DNA from: Spirogloea muscicola | Taxonomy: Eukaryota; Streptophyta; Zygnematophyceae; Spirogloeales; Spirogloeaceae | Reading direction: 5' to 3' | Assembly: GCA_009602725.1 (NCBI GenBank) | Contig: WELB01000066.1 | Location: 614,186 to 639,377, forward strand | DNA: 25,192 nucleotides | In this document: piece by piece, positions 1 through 10,746 of the stretch | Numbering within the stretch: the stretch's first letter is position 1 | Layout: every line of letters begins with the position of its first letter | Notes under the pieces: generated by a model | What the model was told of the DNA's origin: nothing | Seen by the model: only the letters and a program-made list of their open reading frames with translations | Databases searched by the model: none | Position numbers and translations under genes: made by a program

Positions 1-68
1 GCCGCCGCTGCCGCCTGGCGCTCGTCCGCCGGCTCCCGCCGCTCCGCGCGGCGACGGGGAGGGTGGCG
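1..68 (+). other. GC-rich 5' leader of the cupredoxin gene
   Basis: This is CG- and GCC-rich sequence up to the proposed ATG at 69. It is probably 5' untranslated region. No TATA box is visible in the few bases available before the window edge. Confidence 0.35.
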
Positions 69-1753
69 ATGACACGGCCCCGCCGCAGCCTGCCCCTCTG
101 GCTGCTCCTCACCACCGCGCTCCTCCACGCCAGCGCCGCCCGTGAGCCCCCCTCGCCCTCCCTATGCGCCGCTGCCGCCGCCACCGCCGCCGCCGCGCCT
201 CGTTGCCGGCGCGCTTGGCCACAGCCCCACGGCTGCTTGCTGCGGCTGCTGGCTCGGGCAAGGGCTGGCCAGCCGGCGAGGCGCACTCGCTGCGAGTGTC
301 GCCGTTGTCCTCCCAGGCGCCGCACCGGCAGCGCCAGTCTCTGACGGCGCGAAGCGGCGGCTCGTGCGCGCTGCGCTGCAGTGGTGGACTCGGTGGAGGT
401 CTCGTCGGAGAAGGTCGTGCAGTGGTCGCTGCCGATGGTGAGCAACGTGTCCATCTGGGCGGGCGGCTCCGTGACGTGGATCTGGGCGGACGAGCTCTCC
501 CACTCGCTGACGCGTAGGCCCCCTCGCCTGCGCTGCTGCTCGGGCCTCAGCCTCTTCCTTGCTGCCGCTGCCGCTGCCGCTGCCGCTGCCAGCCCTGATT
601 GCTGCATATGCATGCCTTCGAGGAGCAAAGATGGTTTTTCGTGCCTCGGAAGCCATGGCTGCCAAGCAGCGGTCTTTGATCACTGGCCTTTGACCAGAGA
701 ACAGGTCCTCGATGATAGAGTTGATAGCTCTGCTTGATGCTGTGGTTGGCAGTCGGAGCTGCTCGCAATGGCCTGAGTCGCAGCGCAGTCCTGCCTTGCT
801 AATGTTCTCGACACTAGAGTTCAGCTGTTGTCCCAGGGGCCTGGTTTGCCCCAGCGTGTCCTGGTCGCATGGCCTCGCTTGCCTTTGGGCGTCCGTTGTA
901 TCGCACAGTGTGCTAGCTCAAGCCTTTTGAGCTGCGTAGCTGCAACGTAGGCCACATCGAGCCCAAGCCCAGGCCGCTTCAATTAAGCAGATGAGGCCAC
1001 TGCCGTGCACACCATGTGATGACGCTGTCAGTGTGGGATGCGGGTGGTGTGCTGCAGCCGCGGACAGCGCGCCGGACGACGCAGCGACCATCTTCACGGG
1101 CCCCGGCACAAAGGACAGCCTCGGCATCTCGCTCACGCGTAGCCTCACCTTCCCCGCGCAAGGCGTCTACCGCTACTACTGCTCCAACCATCCGGACGAG
1201 ATGGTGGGGACTGTGAACGTCCTCGCTCCCGCCGGTAAAGGACCGCCTCCCAGAAAGCGTGCTAAGAAGAAGAGAAGCCCGGGTACACAGCTTGCCTTCT
1301 CTTCGCTCCGTCGCACGCTTGGAAGCAGCACGGGGCATCATGCATGCGGCTGAGCCTTAGGACGGAATGCCTGCGTGACGAGTGCCAGAGCGTCATGGCC
1401 GCGCGGGAGGTTTGGCCCCTAGCTCCCGGCAGCGGCCGAGGAGGATGCATGTTCTCCGGTTTAGTAGGCTGGTCTGCACTGGGGCAGGATGATGCGTGCA
1501 GTGGCAAGGTGTGCCACTGAGGTTTGTTTCTCTCCGCTTCTGTGGGTTACCCCCTCGGCTTGCCGACTTGATGGCAGACGGCCCAGGTTTGCATGCCGAT
1601 ATCTGAATGCAGTGCTGCTCTCGCTCTCGCCATCGTGCAGTGGCGAAGAAGAAGGGAAGTAAGAAGGTGACGCCCAGGCCGCCACCTCCGCCACCGCCCA
1701 AGTTGAAGCTCCACCCATCACTTCGAGGGAAGAGGCCGGTTCGGCAGCCGTGA
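69..1753 (+). CDS. Secreted plastocyanin-like cupredoxin (4 exons)
   Basis: Predicted exons are 69–141, 382–513, 1058–1234 and 1641–1753, giving 164 residues. All three introns are phase 1 and the joins keep one open frame, which supports the model. Residues 1–24 form a signal peptide (basic start, Leu-rich core, HASAA end), so the protein should be exported. The core is a cupredoxin fold with a Trp-rich strand, WAGGSVTWIWADELSHSLT, carrying the first copper ligand His65. The C-terminal copper loop YYCSNHPDEMVGTV gives Cys110, His113 and Met117, so all four type-I copper ligands are present. The tail is Lys/Pro-rich, with no clear GPI signal. Such proteins carry single electrons or bind copper at the cell surface; the partner is unknown. 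The last exon is the least certain: the acceptor at 1640 is the only one I found that reaches a stop in a compatible frame. The ATG at 69 is chosen because the signal peptide starts there. Confidence 0.78.
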
Positions 1754-3774
1754 ATGGCGGCGATGCAGCCTCTGACGCGCTCACTTCTGTGAGTCTCTAT
1801 TGGAACCAATCTGGCTATAGTGGCTGCATTCTGTCTCTAATACTGCTCTTATAGTTGGTCACTGGCTAGTGCACTTTTGTGTTCGCTGCAAGTTGTGTCC
1901 AACCGAATTAGCATTGTAGATTGAAGGTGGTGCCAGTCCATGTTGCTTGAGCAGTGTAGCAATTGGTTGTCTAGCTGCGCATAGCACAGTCATCGCCTGT
2001 GGCACCAAGTCTGACTGGTCAATGGAAGCGGCAGTTGTGTATGTGTTGCCTTAGCTCTGAACAATGCTACCGACTGAAGGACACCTACCAGCTCATGCAA
2101 GTTCTTGTGTTCTCTCCACTGGCTTCTCTCCACCATCCAACTCTCACTCAGAGTTGGATGGTGGAGACCAGCTTCTCTGTCCAGTGATGGGCGAAGTACG
2201 CGCAAGTGGAGGGGAGTGGCTCTTGGCATTAGCTTTTTCAGCCCGACATGGGATTCTGCTCCAAGTCCTTCCCAATCACTTTTTGCGCCTTTAGTCTGTT
2301 TCATTCTTTTTAGTCTACTTAGGCCGCAGACATCCTCTGTTGAGGTCCTTGAGGTTCACGATTTGTTCCTACTCCTCTCTTGACACTCACCCCGGATCTT
2401 CTTGACAGTAGAGCAATCTCTGCTCGGGTTTGACATTTCTGCTCAACCAGATGTGGACATTATGGGAGTTTGAGCACTTAGCTTTGATGCCAAAGTTGGC
2501 ATGGTTGTACATTGCTGGCCGGGACGTTTTGTGAAATAGTCGAGACCGAGGCTTCTTCTAATATGAGCAGAGTACTCCAGTTGCTCTCCTGAATTACTGC
2601 TCGACTTTGTTGTGGAGTCGGCAATTGTGATGTTATGGCTGGTGCATTGCAACACCTGCACGCTTAATCAGTAGAATAAGATTCCAAAATCAGGGGTTTT
2701 GGGGATGGACTGGCATGGGATGAGGCGATGACGCCCAAAACTCGAGCTTTCCGTTCACTGATTCAACTCGCAAGGGAAGACACAACTTGGCCAAGCTATG
2801 TATGTTAACACGGTAGGTGGACAAAGTGCGACATGGAAGTTTTCAAGCTTTCAATGGATTCCACAGCGAAAGCCAGCACTTGCTACACTAGGCTAAAAAT
2901 TCAGGCTGTTTTATCATCACCAGAGTAGTTGTTGTAGTGTCCATGGTCACTCTAGATATCTCTGTTGTCATGAGTCCTCTTTCTGGCACCGCTGTTACTC
3001 GTTTAATCTGTATAAACGTTGAGTTGAAGGCGCTTTTGGGCCCACCATGCTTCTGCTGCGTTATTTGGTGTAGTGGTTTTGTCAATGACTAGTTTTTCAG
3101 CTACATTGCTGTGAGAACAGAATACGCCCAGAAATGATCGATGAGATTTGCCACACATATCATGAAGCATCGTGCACTGTTATCCATGGTTCCATTTTCA
3201 CCTCTCAGCAACTCCACTCTGTTGAGAGGTGTATAGAGACTCTTCGCGTGTCGAATGCTGCTTTCTTTAAGGAGACATTTGAAATCGAGAGGACTTTACT
3301 CACCTTTACTATCCCTGTGCGTGATGTTCTGATCATCTTCTCAGTGGAGAGTTTCAAACAATCTAGATCAAATCATCTCTTCCGAAGAGATAGTGGACTA
3401 CCAAGCCTAGGACTAGCATCAAAGGCCATGAGGGCGGCCCTTCTTTTGACCTGCATTGGTCTCCCCGGCCTGCCAGCGACTCTCAGAGCCCGGTCCTACT
3501 TTCTGTGCGCAAGTGCTTGTAATGTCATCCGCCTTCAGCTTCTGCAAGCTTGTCTATTGCTCATCATATCTAGCTCATCCAGGCACCCCAGTATGAATCA
3601 GACCATTGAGGCACGTGACAAAGCGCCCCCACTCATGTGTCTTATAGAGGAGCAGTGCAGCTGTACTTGTTGATTGCAGCAACCCATGTCAGGTTTCTCA
3701 GTCAGGGCACTAAAGTTCCTCGAACTTGAGCTTGGCATTCTGAGAAGGCCAGAAATAAATGTTGGTACGTAATA
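1754..3774. other. Intergenic region between two convergent genes; no gene recognised
   Basis: The cupredoxin stop is at 1753 and the minus-strand glycosyltransferase stop is at 3775–3777, so this stretch holds the two 3' ends. Open frames here are short or unlike any family I know. The longest plus-strand one, 3134–3673, has no recognisable domain. Base composition is more AT-rich than in the exons. Visible structures are the hairpin at 2117–2186 and a weaker stem at 3199–3207 with 3223–3231. A downstream terminal exon of the cupredoxin gene cannot be excluded, because a good-looking GTGAGT donor sits at 1789–1794. Confidence 0.5.
2117..2186. repeat. Perfect 18-bp hairpin with 5-nt loop and outer arms
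   Basis: Positions 2127–2144 pair perfectly with 2150–2167 around the loop CACTC. Outer arms CACTGG (2117–2122) and CCAGTG (2181–2186) pair again. GCTTCTCT occurs as a direct repeat at 2122–2129 and 2171–2178. It may be a foldback element remnant, a template-switch palindrome or a structured 3' end. The very short loop argues against a microRNA precursor. Confidence 0.75.
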
Positions 3775-6700
3775 TTAATAGCAGCCAGCAGGGAGGTACG
3801 TCTGGGTTGCTCGTTGCTGCTTGGCCGCCACCTCGTGACGCCACTTGTCATTATGCAACTTGTAATGTAAAATCTGCATACTCAAGTGCAAGTCAGAGTA
3901 CCTTCCATGGTAACACAAGGGAGATATGGAAAGGATGTCCAATCAGTGTTGAACCCGACACAGTTCTGGGGGTTTGTCATTCCATTATCTTCCAATCCAG
4001 TAGCTCTCAGTGCTCACCCAAGGCGTGAGGCACATCCATGATGGCAGCAGAGTAATTGACAAGCGGGCTTACCTGGATGAGCGTCGTAAGTGCATCTTCC
4101 TCAGCAAGAGCAGATAGCTGCTCTGCCCAGAGAGGACTATGTCCATAGAGCTCCCGCTGCCTGTCCGCTTCCAAGCGTATGACTGAGTGCCAACTAAATC
4201 GCTGCCAATTTGCGCGCACAAAAGCGAGCATGGCTGCCACCTCCTCATCTGACTTTGACCTTAGAATATCTGCCATGCGTGGTATGTCTGCCTCTCCAAT
4301 ACGCACGGTGAAGCTGTTGAAATCCAGGACATTCTCAAATGGCAGCTGTATCCCATCCTGCATAGCCACTCACTAGCTGCATCAATCTTCCTGAAGCTGC
4401 TGCCCAATCTCCCTTCTAGCTGGCCGACACACAGCCAGCCAGAATAGCATGGTCTGCTAATGACGTACTTGACGAAGGTGCTCATATACAGCAACTTCGA
4501 ACCAGATGGCATCAGCATATATAGAACTTCATAGCAGTCATACTTGAATGATGACTGGTATACATCCGTGGAGGATGGCGTCCTCCATGCGGGCGCTGAA
4601 GCCGTCTCCTGGGAAGACACCGCAAAACTTTGAAGATGATATCTCGCGCCCGTACTCAGGATGTCGCTCGTGCGTCACAACAATGTCATCCTGATGTGAA
4701 GTCCCCATCACACCTTCCTGGAGAGCATTAAGCATACCCCTTCGTAAGGGTGAGCAATCTCTACATGCAGTCTTAGCAAGTTCAGATTCATCTAAGCCCA
4801 CAGAGTATGTCCATTTTGAATGTAAGAGATCTTCCCACCGTGGAGCCACGTCTGGTCACTTCTATCTTCCTGGCTGCATATTCACAACCTGCTATCTCTT
4901 TTGTGACTTGATAGGCTGCTGACAGACCAGAGGACAGGCACAAGGTAAGGCGAGAACTGAGTGTTGGTCGATTACAAGCAACACTAATGAGGGCCTTCTT
5001 TACATCAAGACTTGAGGCTTGAGAGGAGTTGGTCTTCAAGGTGATGACTGAAGCAGAATGGGGAGCTGCTGACATTGTTAACGATTGATGCAAAGTGCTC
5101 AGCCACGGCCTGGCGAATGCCCGTGGAGTACTCAGGCTCCACTCGACCAGGCGTAAATTTGCTGCCAAGGTTGCCATTAAAGTAGAAGAGCTTCGTCCTC
5201 TCCTCCAGGGGCCTATTTGCACAAGCAGTCAGGCCAGGATTGGCAGTGCAGTCTCGAGCAAGTGCTCAGCAGTTGCGCTTAAGACAGTAACTTGTTAGTG
5301 ATCGAGCATGACATGAGAATGTCACAGAGCTTCCACATTGAGAATCTAAGGATGCATGTTTATTATCTTCCCACAAAGGCTGCATGGCTGGACCTCCATG
5401 CAGACGTGAACTATTAAGTGCATGAGTAGAGGTAAGATCTTCTAGGTGCATGGAAGGGAGGGAAATCGGGATGACGTTGACACTGGGACCCATCCACGTA
5501 GAGCTCACACTACAAACATGAGACTAGGAATCTGTAGGCCTAATCTTAATCTCGGTCTGGTTGTGGATGGCTGCTCTGCTTCGTTTAATTGCTGATTGCT
5601 AGCTCTTGAGACTCTCACCTTGCCCAATAGCGACTCCGTATGTTGTTAACATCTGGCCCTTTCCAAGCCGGCAAAATAATGTCCTTCTCCGGATCAAAGC
5701 ATGGATGATCTCCTCTGAAACTGTTATTGATAAGCCCCCACTTGTCAGAAGGATATGCAGTTGTGTGGGTTTTGTGCACAGTGTTGGTATTGCCCCAATG
5801 GGATAGCAGGATGGATGGCCAGATGCTCCGTGGAGCCATGCAGGCTCCTTCATCCCATGGAAAGACCTGTGCACATCATGGTAACGTCAAGAAAGCAGGT
5901 GAGCCTTGACGTATCCTATCTGACATTGCACCAGAGAAGAATATGTCCAAGGAGCGGAGGTCTGTGGAGGTTAAGCACAGTGACTTTCTACAAGTAGTGC
6001 ACATTCGTCTGTTCCCTCCTAAACCCCGAACCCTAAACCCTAAACCCTAAAATCAATATTTGGACCCCTGTTCCTCAGACACCCCCTCCATCCTCACCTC
6101 GCCCCCTGTCTCCCCTTATGCCCCCCGCCCCCTTGCCTCGCTCGCTCGCTCGTTCAATGGCTCCCACCCTCCCTCCCTCCCTCCCTCCGTCTACCCGTTC
6201 ATCCGTCCATCCGCCCATCCTTCCCATGGGTGCGTGCGCACGCCCGCATGCATGCACACAGACAACTATGTCTGCCCTGTGCTTCTGGTGAGGATGCTGA
6301 CCCATATATGATCTTTGCCTCCATGCTTGTCCCAGTATGTGTAGTTGCTTCGGATGTGCTCCAAAGCCTCCTGGTAAAGCTCTGCTGCAGCCCACACTCG
6401 TAGATGCTTTTGCTCGTCCTGTTTCAGAGCAGATCAGGAAAGTGGGACAATCATATTCTTATGTTAATCAAGGTGGCACTCCATCGCCTGTACACAGACA
6501 TGGGCAGCAACCTGATCTATGCCCAGGTCCCCCAGTAATAGCTGATGCCTGTTTGCAGCTGACTTGAGTATGAGATGCAGGCAACCCTATGATGATATTG
6601 CTAGACTACTAGGCACGTGAGATACTGATGGCTTGCCACCTTGCTAACCTTGACTGCCTGCCTTGGAGAGTCAAAACCCCTGATCACAGCGCAGCCACCT

Positions 6701-9700
6701 AGAATGGGAACAAAGAAGTAGTCTGCTTCGTCCGCATTGGTTGTTCGATGCTTGGATGCCAGGAAACCCTCTGTTACAGCAGTCTGCAAAAATCAAACGA
6801 GGACGCTGAGTCATCAGCGTCCTCATCTTCATACAAGTGCATAGTTCCTGTATTGCCTTACTGCCTGCTTTATATCATGCTCGAGTGAAACTCCAGTACG
6901 AAACAGTATTGCCGGCTTGTGAAACTGGGCATGCTGTTGACATGCTGCCCATCTATTCTCAGGTGATCCACAGAACGAGATATTCGACGGAAACTAATCA
7001 TATTACAAGCCGAGTGTTTTCTCTTTTCATCCAGAGCCAATTTGCAAGCAGGTAGCATAGGTAAACTACTTCTTGAACTGTCATGAGAGGCAGTAGATCA
7101 CCCAAGCCGGGGTATGATGTAGTTGCAGCCAGTGGCTGAAATGTGCTGGTAGCTTACCTCTATCCCATGGAGAAGATAGGTGTTGAATGCAGTATGATTG
7201 TCCTCATTGTACTGCCTGGATGCACAGTAGAATCGCCATTGCCTTCCCTATCACAAGCCATCCCGGTGATCCAGTCAAAGCCGTCAATACCTAGGTATAA
7301 GCAATGGATCTTCTGACAAGAAGATGAGGCAGAAGCTACACTCTGGTTGCCTTTCAATTGCACAGTGCTGAGCAGCAACATGGGAAGCCCACAAGCAGAA
7401 GATAAAGTGTCAGCTTGACGTTGAGGAGACTGCATGCAATCTGAAGCACCCCCGCCAAGCACCCAAGTGCACTGACTACCTATACTTTCTGGGACAGTCC
7501 AGACCCACCTGCAGAAGGTGGGCATTGAATTTGGGAGGCAGATTGTAAATGTATATCAAGGGTCTTTGCCGCTTGATCTTCCTAGCTTTTGGGTCTTCCC
7601 TCAGAAGTCTACCTTCAATGCTTTCTGCATCTGGCGAATGCCCTCCAGTTTGTGTAGTGGATGCTTGGGGGTCCTGTGGTTGCACTACTGCTTCGGTTGA
7701 CTTGATCTGACTTAGTAATTTCCTCTGACTAGAGCGCTGCTCCACTTTGCCACTGGCAGTTGGTAAGTCATCTGGCCCTTTTGGGCTACTGGATGCTATA
7801 AGCCAGGGCGGGATGAAAGGTGCAACAGCTTTCGGCGGATTTGACATTGGTAGGCTGCAGTCAACCCCGTACCACCCTTCCTCACACTGCACATAGTGTG
7901 AAGATAATTTTATCAGGCTTGAACTTCAGGTCGCCGTCGCCTCCAGCAAGCAAGGAGGAGGCTTGATTTCACTAGCAATATTGAGCCTCTTTCAGGGGAA
8001 ATGAAGCAACTAGAAAGCTGGACAGGCTCTAAGCCTTCAACATTCTAACAACAGACATATAGAATAATGACATTGAATCCTACTCACTAGGACATACATG
8101 ACAGTAGCCATGATTGCAGAATCCATTTCCTGAGCACTGATTCAAACAGAAACTTTGCTGAACACGCTCGCAGAAGGCCCCCCCTTGCCCGTCGTAAGTA
8201 CAGGCGCACTCCAAGGGAGACTGCTGTTGCCCAGTGGCAACTTCTCCCGGATCAGCATTACACCAGCCAGGAGTTTTGGTAGTATTGCCAAATAAGTCAT
8301 CACGAGGGGCCATCTCTTTCCAGAGATAGATTCCATCCCTGGTCAACAAGCAAGCAAGGCTTACCTAAGGTTTCAAGTGGCCTTGACTAATATTCGACTG
8401 CAACCTGAGCACAAGCTATGCTGTGAAGAATTGGCTGCACTTATCACAGGTGCTTGCAAATACAAGGCCCTCCTCTGCTAAGCTAAGCTATACTATAACA
8501 TCCTTTTTGCTCAGCTGCATGCATCAGCAATGCCAAAGACTTGATGAGCAAAGCAAGGGAAAGCCTTGGCAGACGACTAGCTATCTGAAGAGAGTCGCTT
8601 ACTCACTTGCCCTTGAGAAATCCACAAGGAGAAACAACAGGCCTGTCTGGGTACTTGGTCCCCTCACCACAGAAGCAGTGTGCTGTCCTTGTGTCGCAGC
8701 TTGCTGGACATATGGATACGATCCATCTACCAAACGGATACTCCTCGATGGGAGGCATGTTGCAAGGAAACTCCTCAAGCTCCCCACAATTAGGGCCTGC
8801 AAACAGAAGTGCATCCAATGGCCAGTTGCAAGATTTGAAACCAATGCACTGCAGGTACTGCCACTTCTACCTTCATCATAGGCTGCTGCCACAAAGTAAG
8901 TACAATAGCACACTACATATGTCAAGCCTGGTCCCTAGTCCAGCAAGTCCGTCTTAGGCCACACATTGCACCTGCATAGCCAGATGGGCATGAGCATGCT
9001 CCACTGTCGGGATTGCAGTGACCTCCATTGCCGCACGCCTTCAAGCACCGCTTGCTGGGCACTGGCTGCTAACAGCACGTGCAGGCTCTCAGTATATTTT
9101 TGCTACTAGTTGCTCGAAGACCTGGCCAAGCTCAGTTCCTATTCCACAGTGCGTATCCACTACATGCTCATCTTCGACATGGGGCGGCCAGGTATTCGTA
9201 CTGAGCTAGACGATATAGAAAGGCTTGAGGAGACTGTTTGAGCTCTCACCTCCTTGACCTCCACGAGCTTGGCCAGCTCATGGCAGGAGCTGAGCCAATT
9301 GCCCACAGGAGCAATCCACGGAGCACCTCTGTAAAGCACGACCTCCTGCCTCACATTGCTGGGGCTTGCTTGGGTAGACTGTGAAGGAGTGCCTACGCCA
9401 ATATTGCTTTCAGTGTTCCTGCTCTCACCGACTGCATCTTGTTGCACAAGCAGGTCCGAGACTTCCGTGGATGGTGCGAGTACCAGTGCCGTCTCATATG
9501 ACCTCTTGAATATACTCAACTCAAACGTGTCGATTCCAACTATGACTGCCACTGGGGTATATACGGATGGTGAGTCAGCACTCGAGATGTCTATGGATAA
9601 TCACTGGTGGTACTTGGACCTCCCTACAAGAGGCCTTTGGCTAAGTCAGGCTATCATAGTGGTACATTCAGATGCCTGGAGGCAGTACGGACCTAGACGG

Positions 9701-10030
9701 ACCCAATTGAGGCTAAATAAGCACAAACTTCACAGCTCCGGCAACAATACCTGCAAGGACTATGGAAATGGCTCCAAGGCGGATCCAGTTAGCGTGTCCA
9801 GGCCTGCACCAAGCGACGTCGAGCACAAGTGAGGCTAATCGTCCTGCCTGCAGATGAGCTTACAGGAGCAAGGAGAGTGAGAGCCAGAGGAGCTGGACAG
9901 GAGGCGAGTGCGATGCCTCCTCAGCTACGGCTCGTTCGGCAGCACACCTCCTGGGAGGAGCGGCGTCGGGCCCGGCCAGCGGCGGCTCGCCGTGGCCCTT
10001 TCCCGCGGGGCCTCTGGCCTGCGGGCCCAT
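3775..10030 (-). CDS. ExAD: ExAD-like GT47 arabinosyltransferase with EGF-like modules (15 exons)
   Basis: Exons in transcript order: 10030–9864 (tentative), 9803–9751, 9551–9250, 9065–8972, 8796–8607, 8338–8098, 7886–7480, 7215–7158, 6783–6649, 6418–6302, 5866–5619, 5212–5074, 4717–4544, 4357–4073 and 3873–3775. All joins agree in phase, giving about 902 residues. Order: short cytosolic part, one membrane anchor (about 63–79), EGF-like Cys cluster, a second Cys-rich block ending GYCHCEEGWYGVDCS, then an exostosin/GT47 domain (about 457–870). Family signatures include RPLIYIYNLPPKF, DEADYFFVP, HWGNTN, RGDHPCFDP, LFYFNGNLG and GDGFSARMEDAILHGCIPV. The whole layout matches Arabidopsis At3g57630 (ExAD), which adds the fourth arabinose to extensin hydroxyproline glycans in the Golgi; function here is inferred from that match. 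Arabidopsis ExAD is about 800 residues, so this one is longer, mainly before the GT domain. The family assignment is firm. The first exon and its ATG are weak. Confidence 0.88.
5867..6301 (-). other. Intron 10 of the ExAD-like gene, rich in simple sequence
   Basis: This 435-nt intron separates GGKDHIW from VFPWDEGAC, which are adjacent in the protein family. It holds CCCTAAA-type repeats at about 6029–6052, runs of CTCG and CCCT tetranucleotides at about 6137–6188, and a series of CATCC-like units at about 6199–6222. The donor (GTCAGC at 6301–6296) is weaker than most others in the gene. Confidence 0.7.
6025..6052. repeat. Interstitial telomere-like repeat (CCCTAAA type)
   Basis: About three CCCTAAA units in plus-strand orientation, preceded by a degenerate unit (CCCCGAA). 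They lie inside intron 10 of the minus-strand glycosyltransferase, so they read TTTAGGG in the transcript. Confidence 0.85.
8098..9065 (-). other. EGF-like cysteine modules of the ExAD-like enzyme
   Basis: Exon 4 plus the start of exon 5 encode a complete EGF-like unit (CLKACGNGGHC … CSCPSGYAGPNC). The rest of exon 5 has the family block ICPASCDTRTAHCFCGEGTKY. Exon 6 holds CACTYDGQGGAFC and CLNQCSGNGFCNHGYCH, and the final CEEGWYGVDC is completed by exon 7. Using the GTATGT donor at 8097 rather than the GTGAGT at 8087 restores the CxC spacing of the EGF unit, so I prefer it. These modules lie in the Golgi lumen before the catalytic domain. Confidence 0.8.
9250..9803 (-). other. Membrane anchor and stem region of the ExAD-like enzyme
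   Basis: Exon 2 (9803–9751) and exon 3 (9551–9250) join in phase 1 and create the hydrophobic run WIRLGAISIVLAVAVIVG, a typical type II signal anchor for a Golgi enzyme. Exon 3 continues with a polar stem and the segment GAPWIAPVGNWLSSCHELAK, which resembles the conserved stretch before the EGF block in plant relatives. No ATG lies in frame in exon 2 after the upstream stop, so the start codon must be in an earlier exon. Confidence 0.75.
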
Positions 10031-10497
10031 CTCATCGTGCTCCAGCCGCGCCGGCGGCGCGACGGCGGCGGCGGTCCAGCGGCGCGGGACCTTGTCTCGG
10101 CGGCGCACCCCAGCGCCGTGTCAGCTGAGGGGCGCCGCTGTGCCAGCAGTCTTCCGAGGCGGTGCTCCTGGAGAAGCGGCGCACGACCGCGGAAACGCCG
10201 CCGCGACGCTGGGAGACGGCGCCGCGCTTCGGGTGACGGCGGCGGCGGCGGCGGCGGGAGTGGCCGCTGGTCCGTGTGCCGCCAGCAGCTCCCTGCCTAC
10301 TTTCCCGTGCAGGCGCCGGCGAGGCCGCGCTCTACTTCTGGGTCACATCGGGGTCTCTTAAACGGTGGCTGGACTTTTCAGCAGCCGCATTCATCAGGCA
10401 TTACCGTGGCTACACCTTCTGCAGCGGCTTGCACTGCACCGGCAGGGCCATCGATCGTCGCCAGGGAGGGAAGGCGCGCGGTGCGCATGACTTGAAA

Positions 10498-10559
10498 GAA
10501 GAAAGTGCTCGCCCATTGAGAATAGGGGCTGGAACAACCAGCCCGAAAAAGAATGAACA
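10498..10559 (+). repeat. Dispersed short repeat, copy A
   Basis: This segment, starting GAAGAAAGTGC and ending near GAATGAACA, aligns along its whole length with 17999–18060, roughly four in five bases identical by eye with one gap. It contains a small hairpin, GGGCTGG–AACAA–CCAGCCC. No open frame is shared by the two copies. Confidence 0.65.
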
Positions 10560-10643
10560 GAGTACGAGAAGGGGGCCAGGGGAAGCGCTAAGTAACTTGA
10601 AAGGCAGGCCAAGTCAAGCCAGTGCATTGTCCAGGCAGGCAGA

Positions 10644-10746
<103 letters not shown>

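Noticed and set aside
1789-1860. GTGAGT donor after an alternative frame of the cupredoxin last exon
   Set aside because: Reaching that frame needs an acceptor (AAG before 1667) with no nearby pyrimidine tract, and no convincing next exon is visible. Kept only as a possible splice variant.
3134-3673. 179-codon plus-strand open frame
   Set aside because: No recognisable domain, composition unlike the coding exons, and it lies in the spacer opposite the 3' end of the glycosyltransferase. Probably a chance frame.
7300-7360. A 17-nt micro-exon with a GC donor in the glycosyltransferase gene
   Set aside because: It keeps frame and adds one Cys, but extending exon 7 to the GTAGTC donor at 7479 gives the conserved Cys (LDCPRKYRQYNEDN) with one ordinary intron.
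9829-10495. Several GC-rich plus-strand open frames
   Set aside because: Low-complexity Arg/Ala/Gly translations with no domain, overlapping the 5' part of the minus-strand gene. They fit a GC-rich leader or CpG-type promoter better than a gene.
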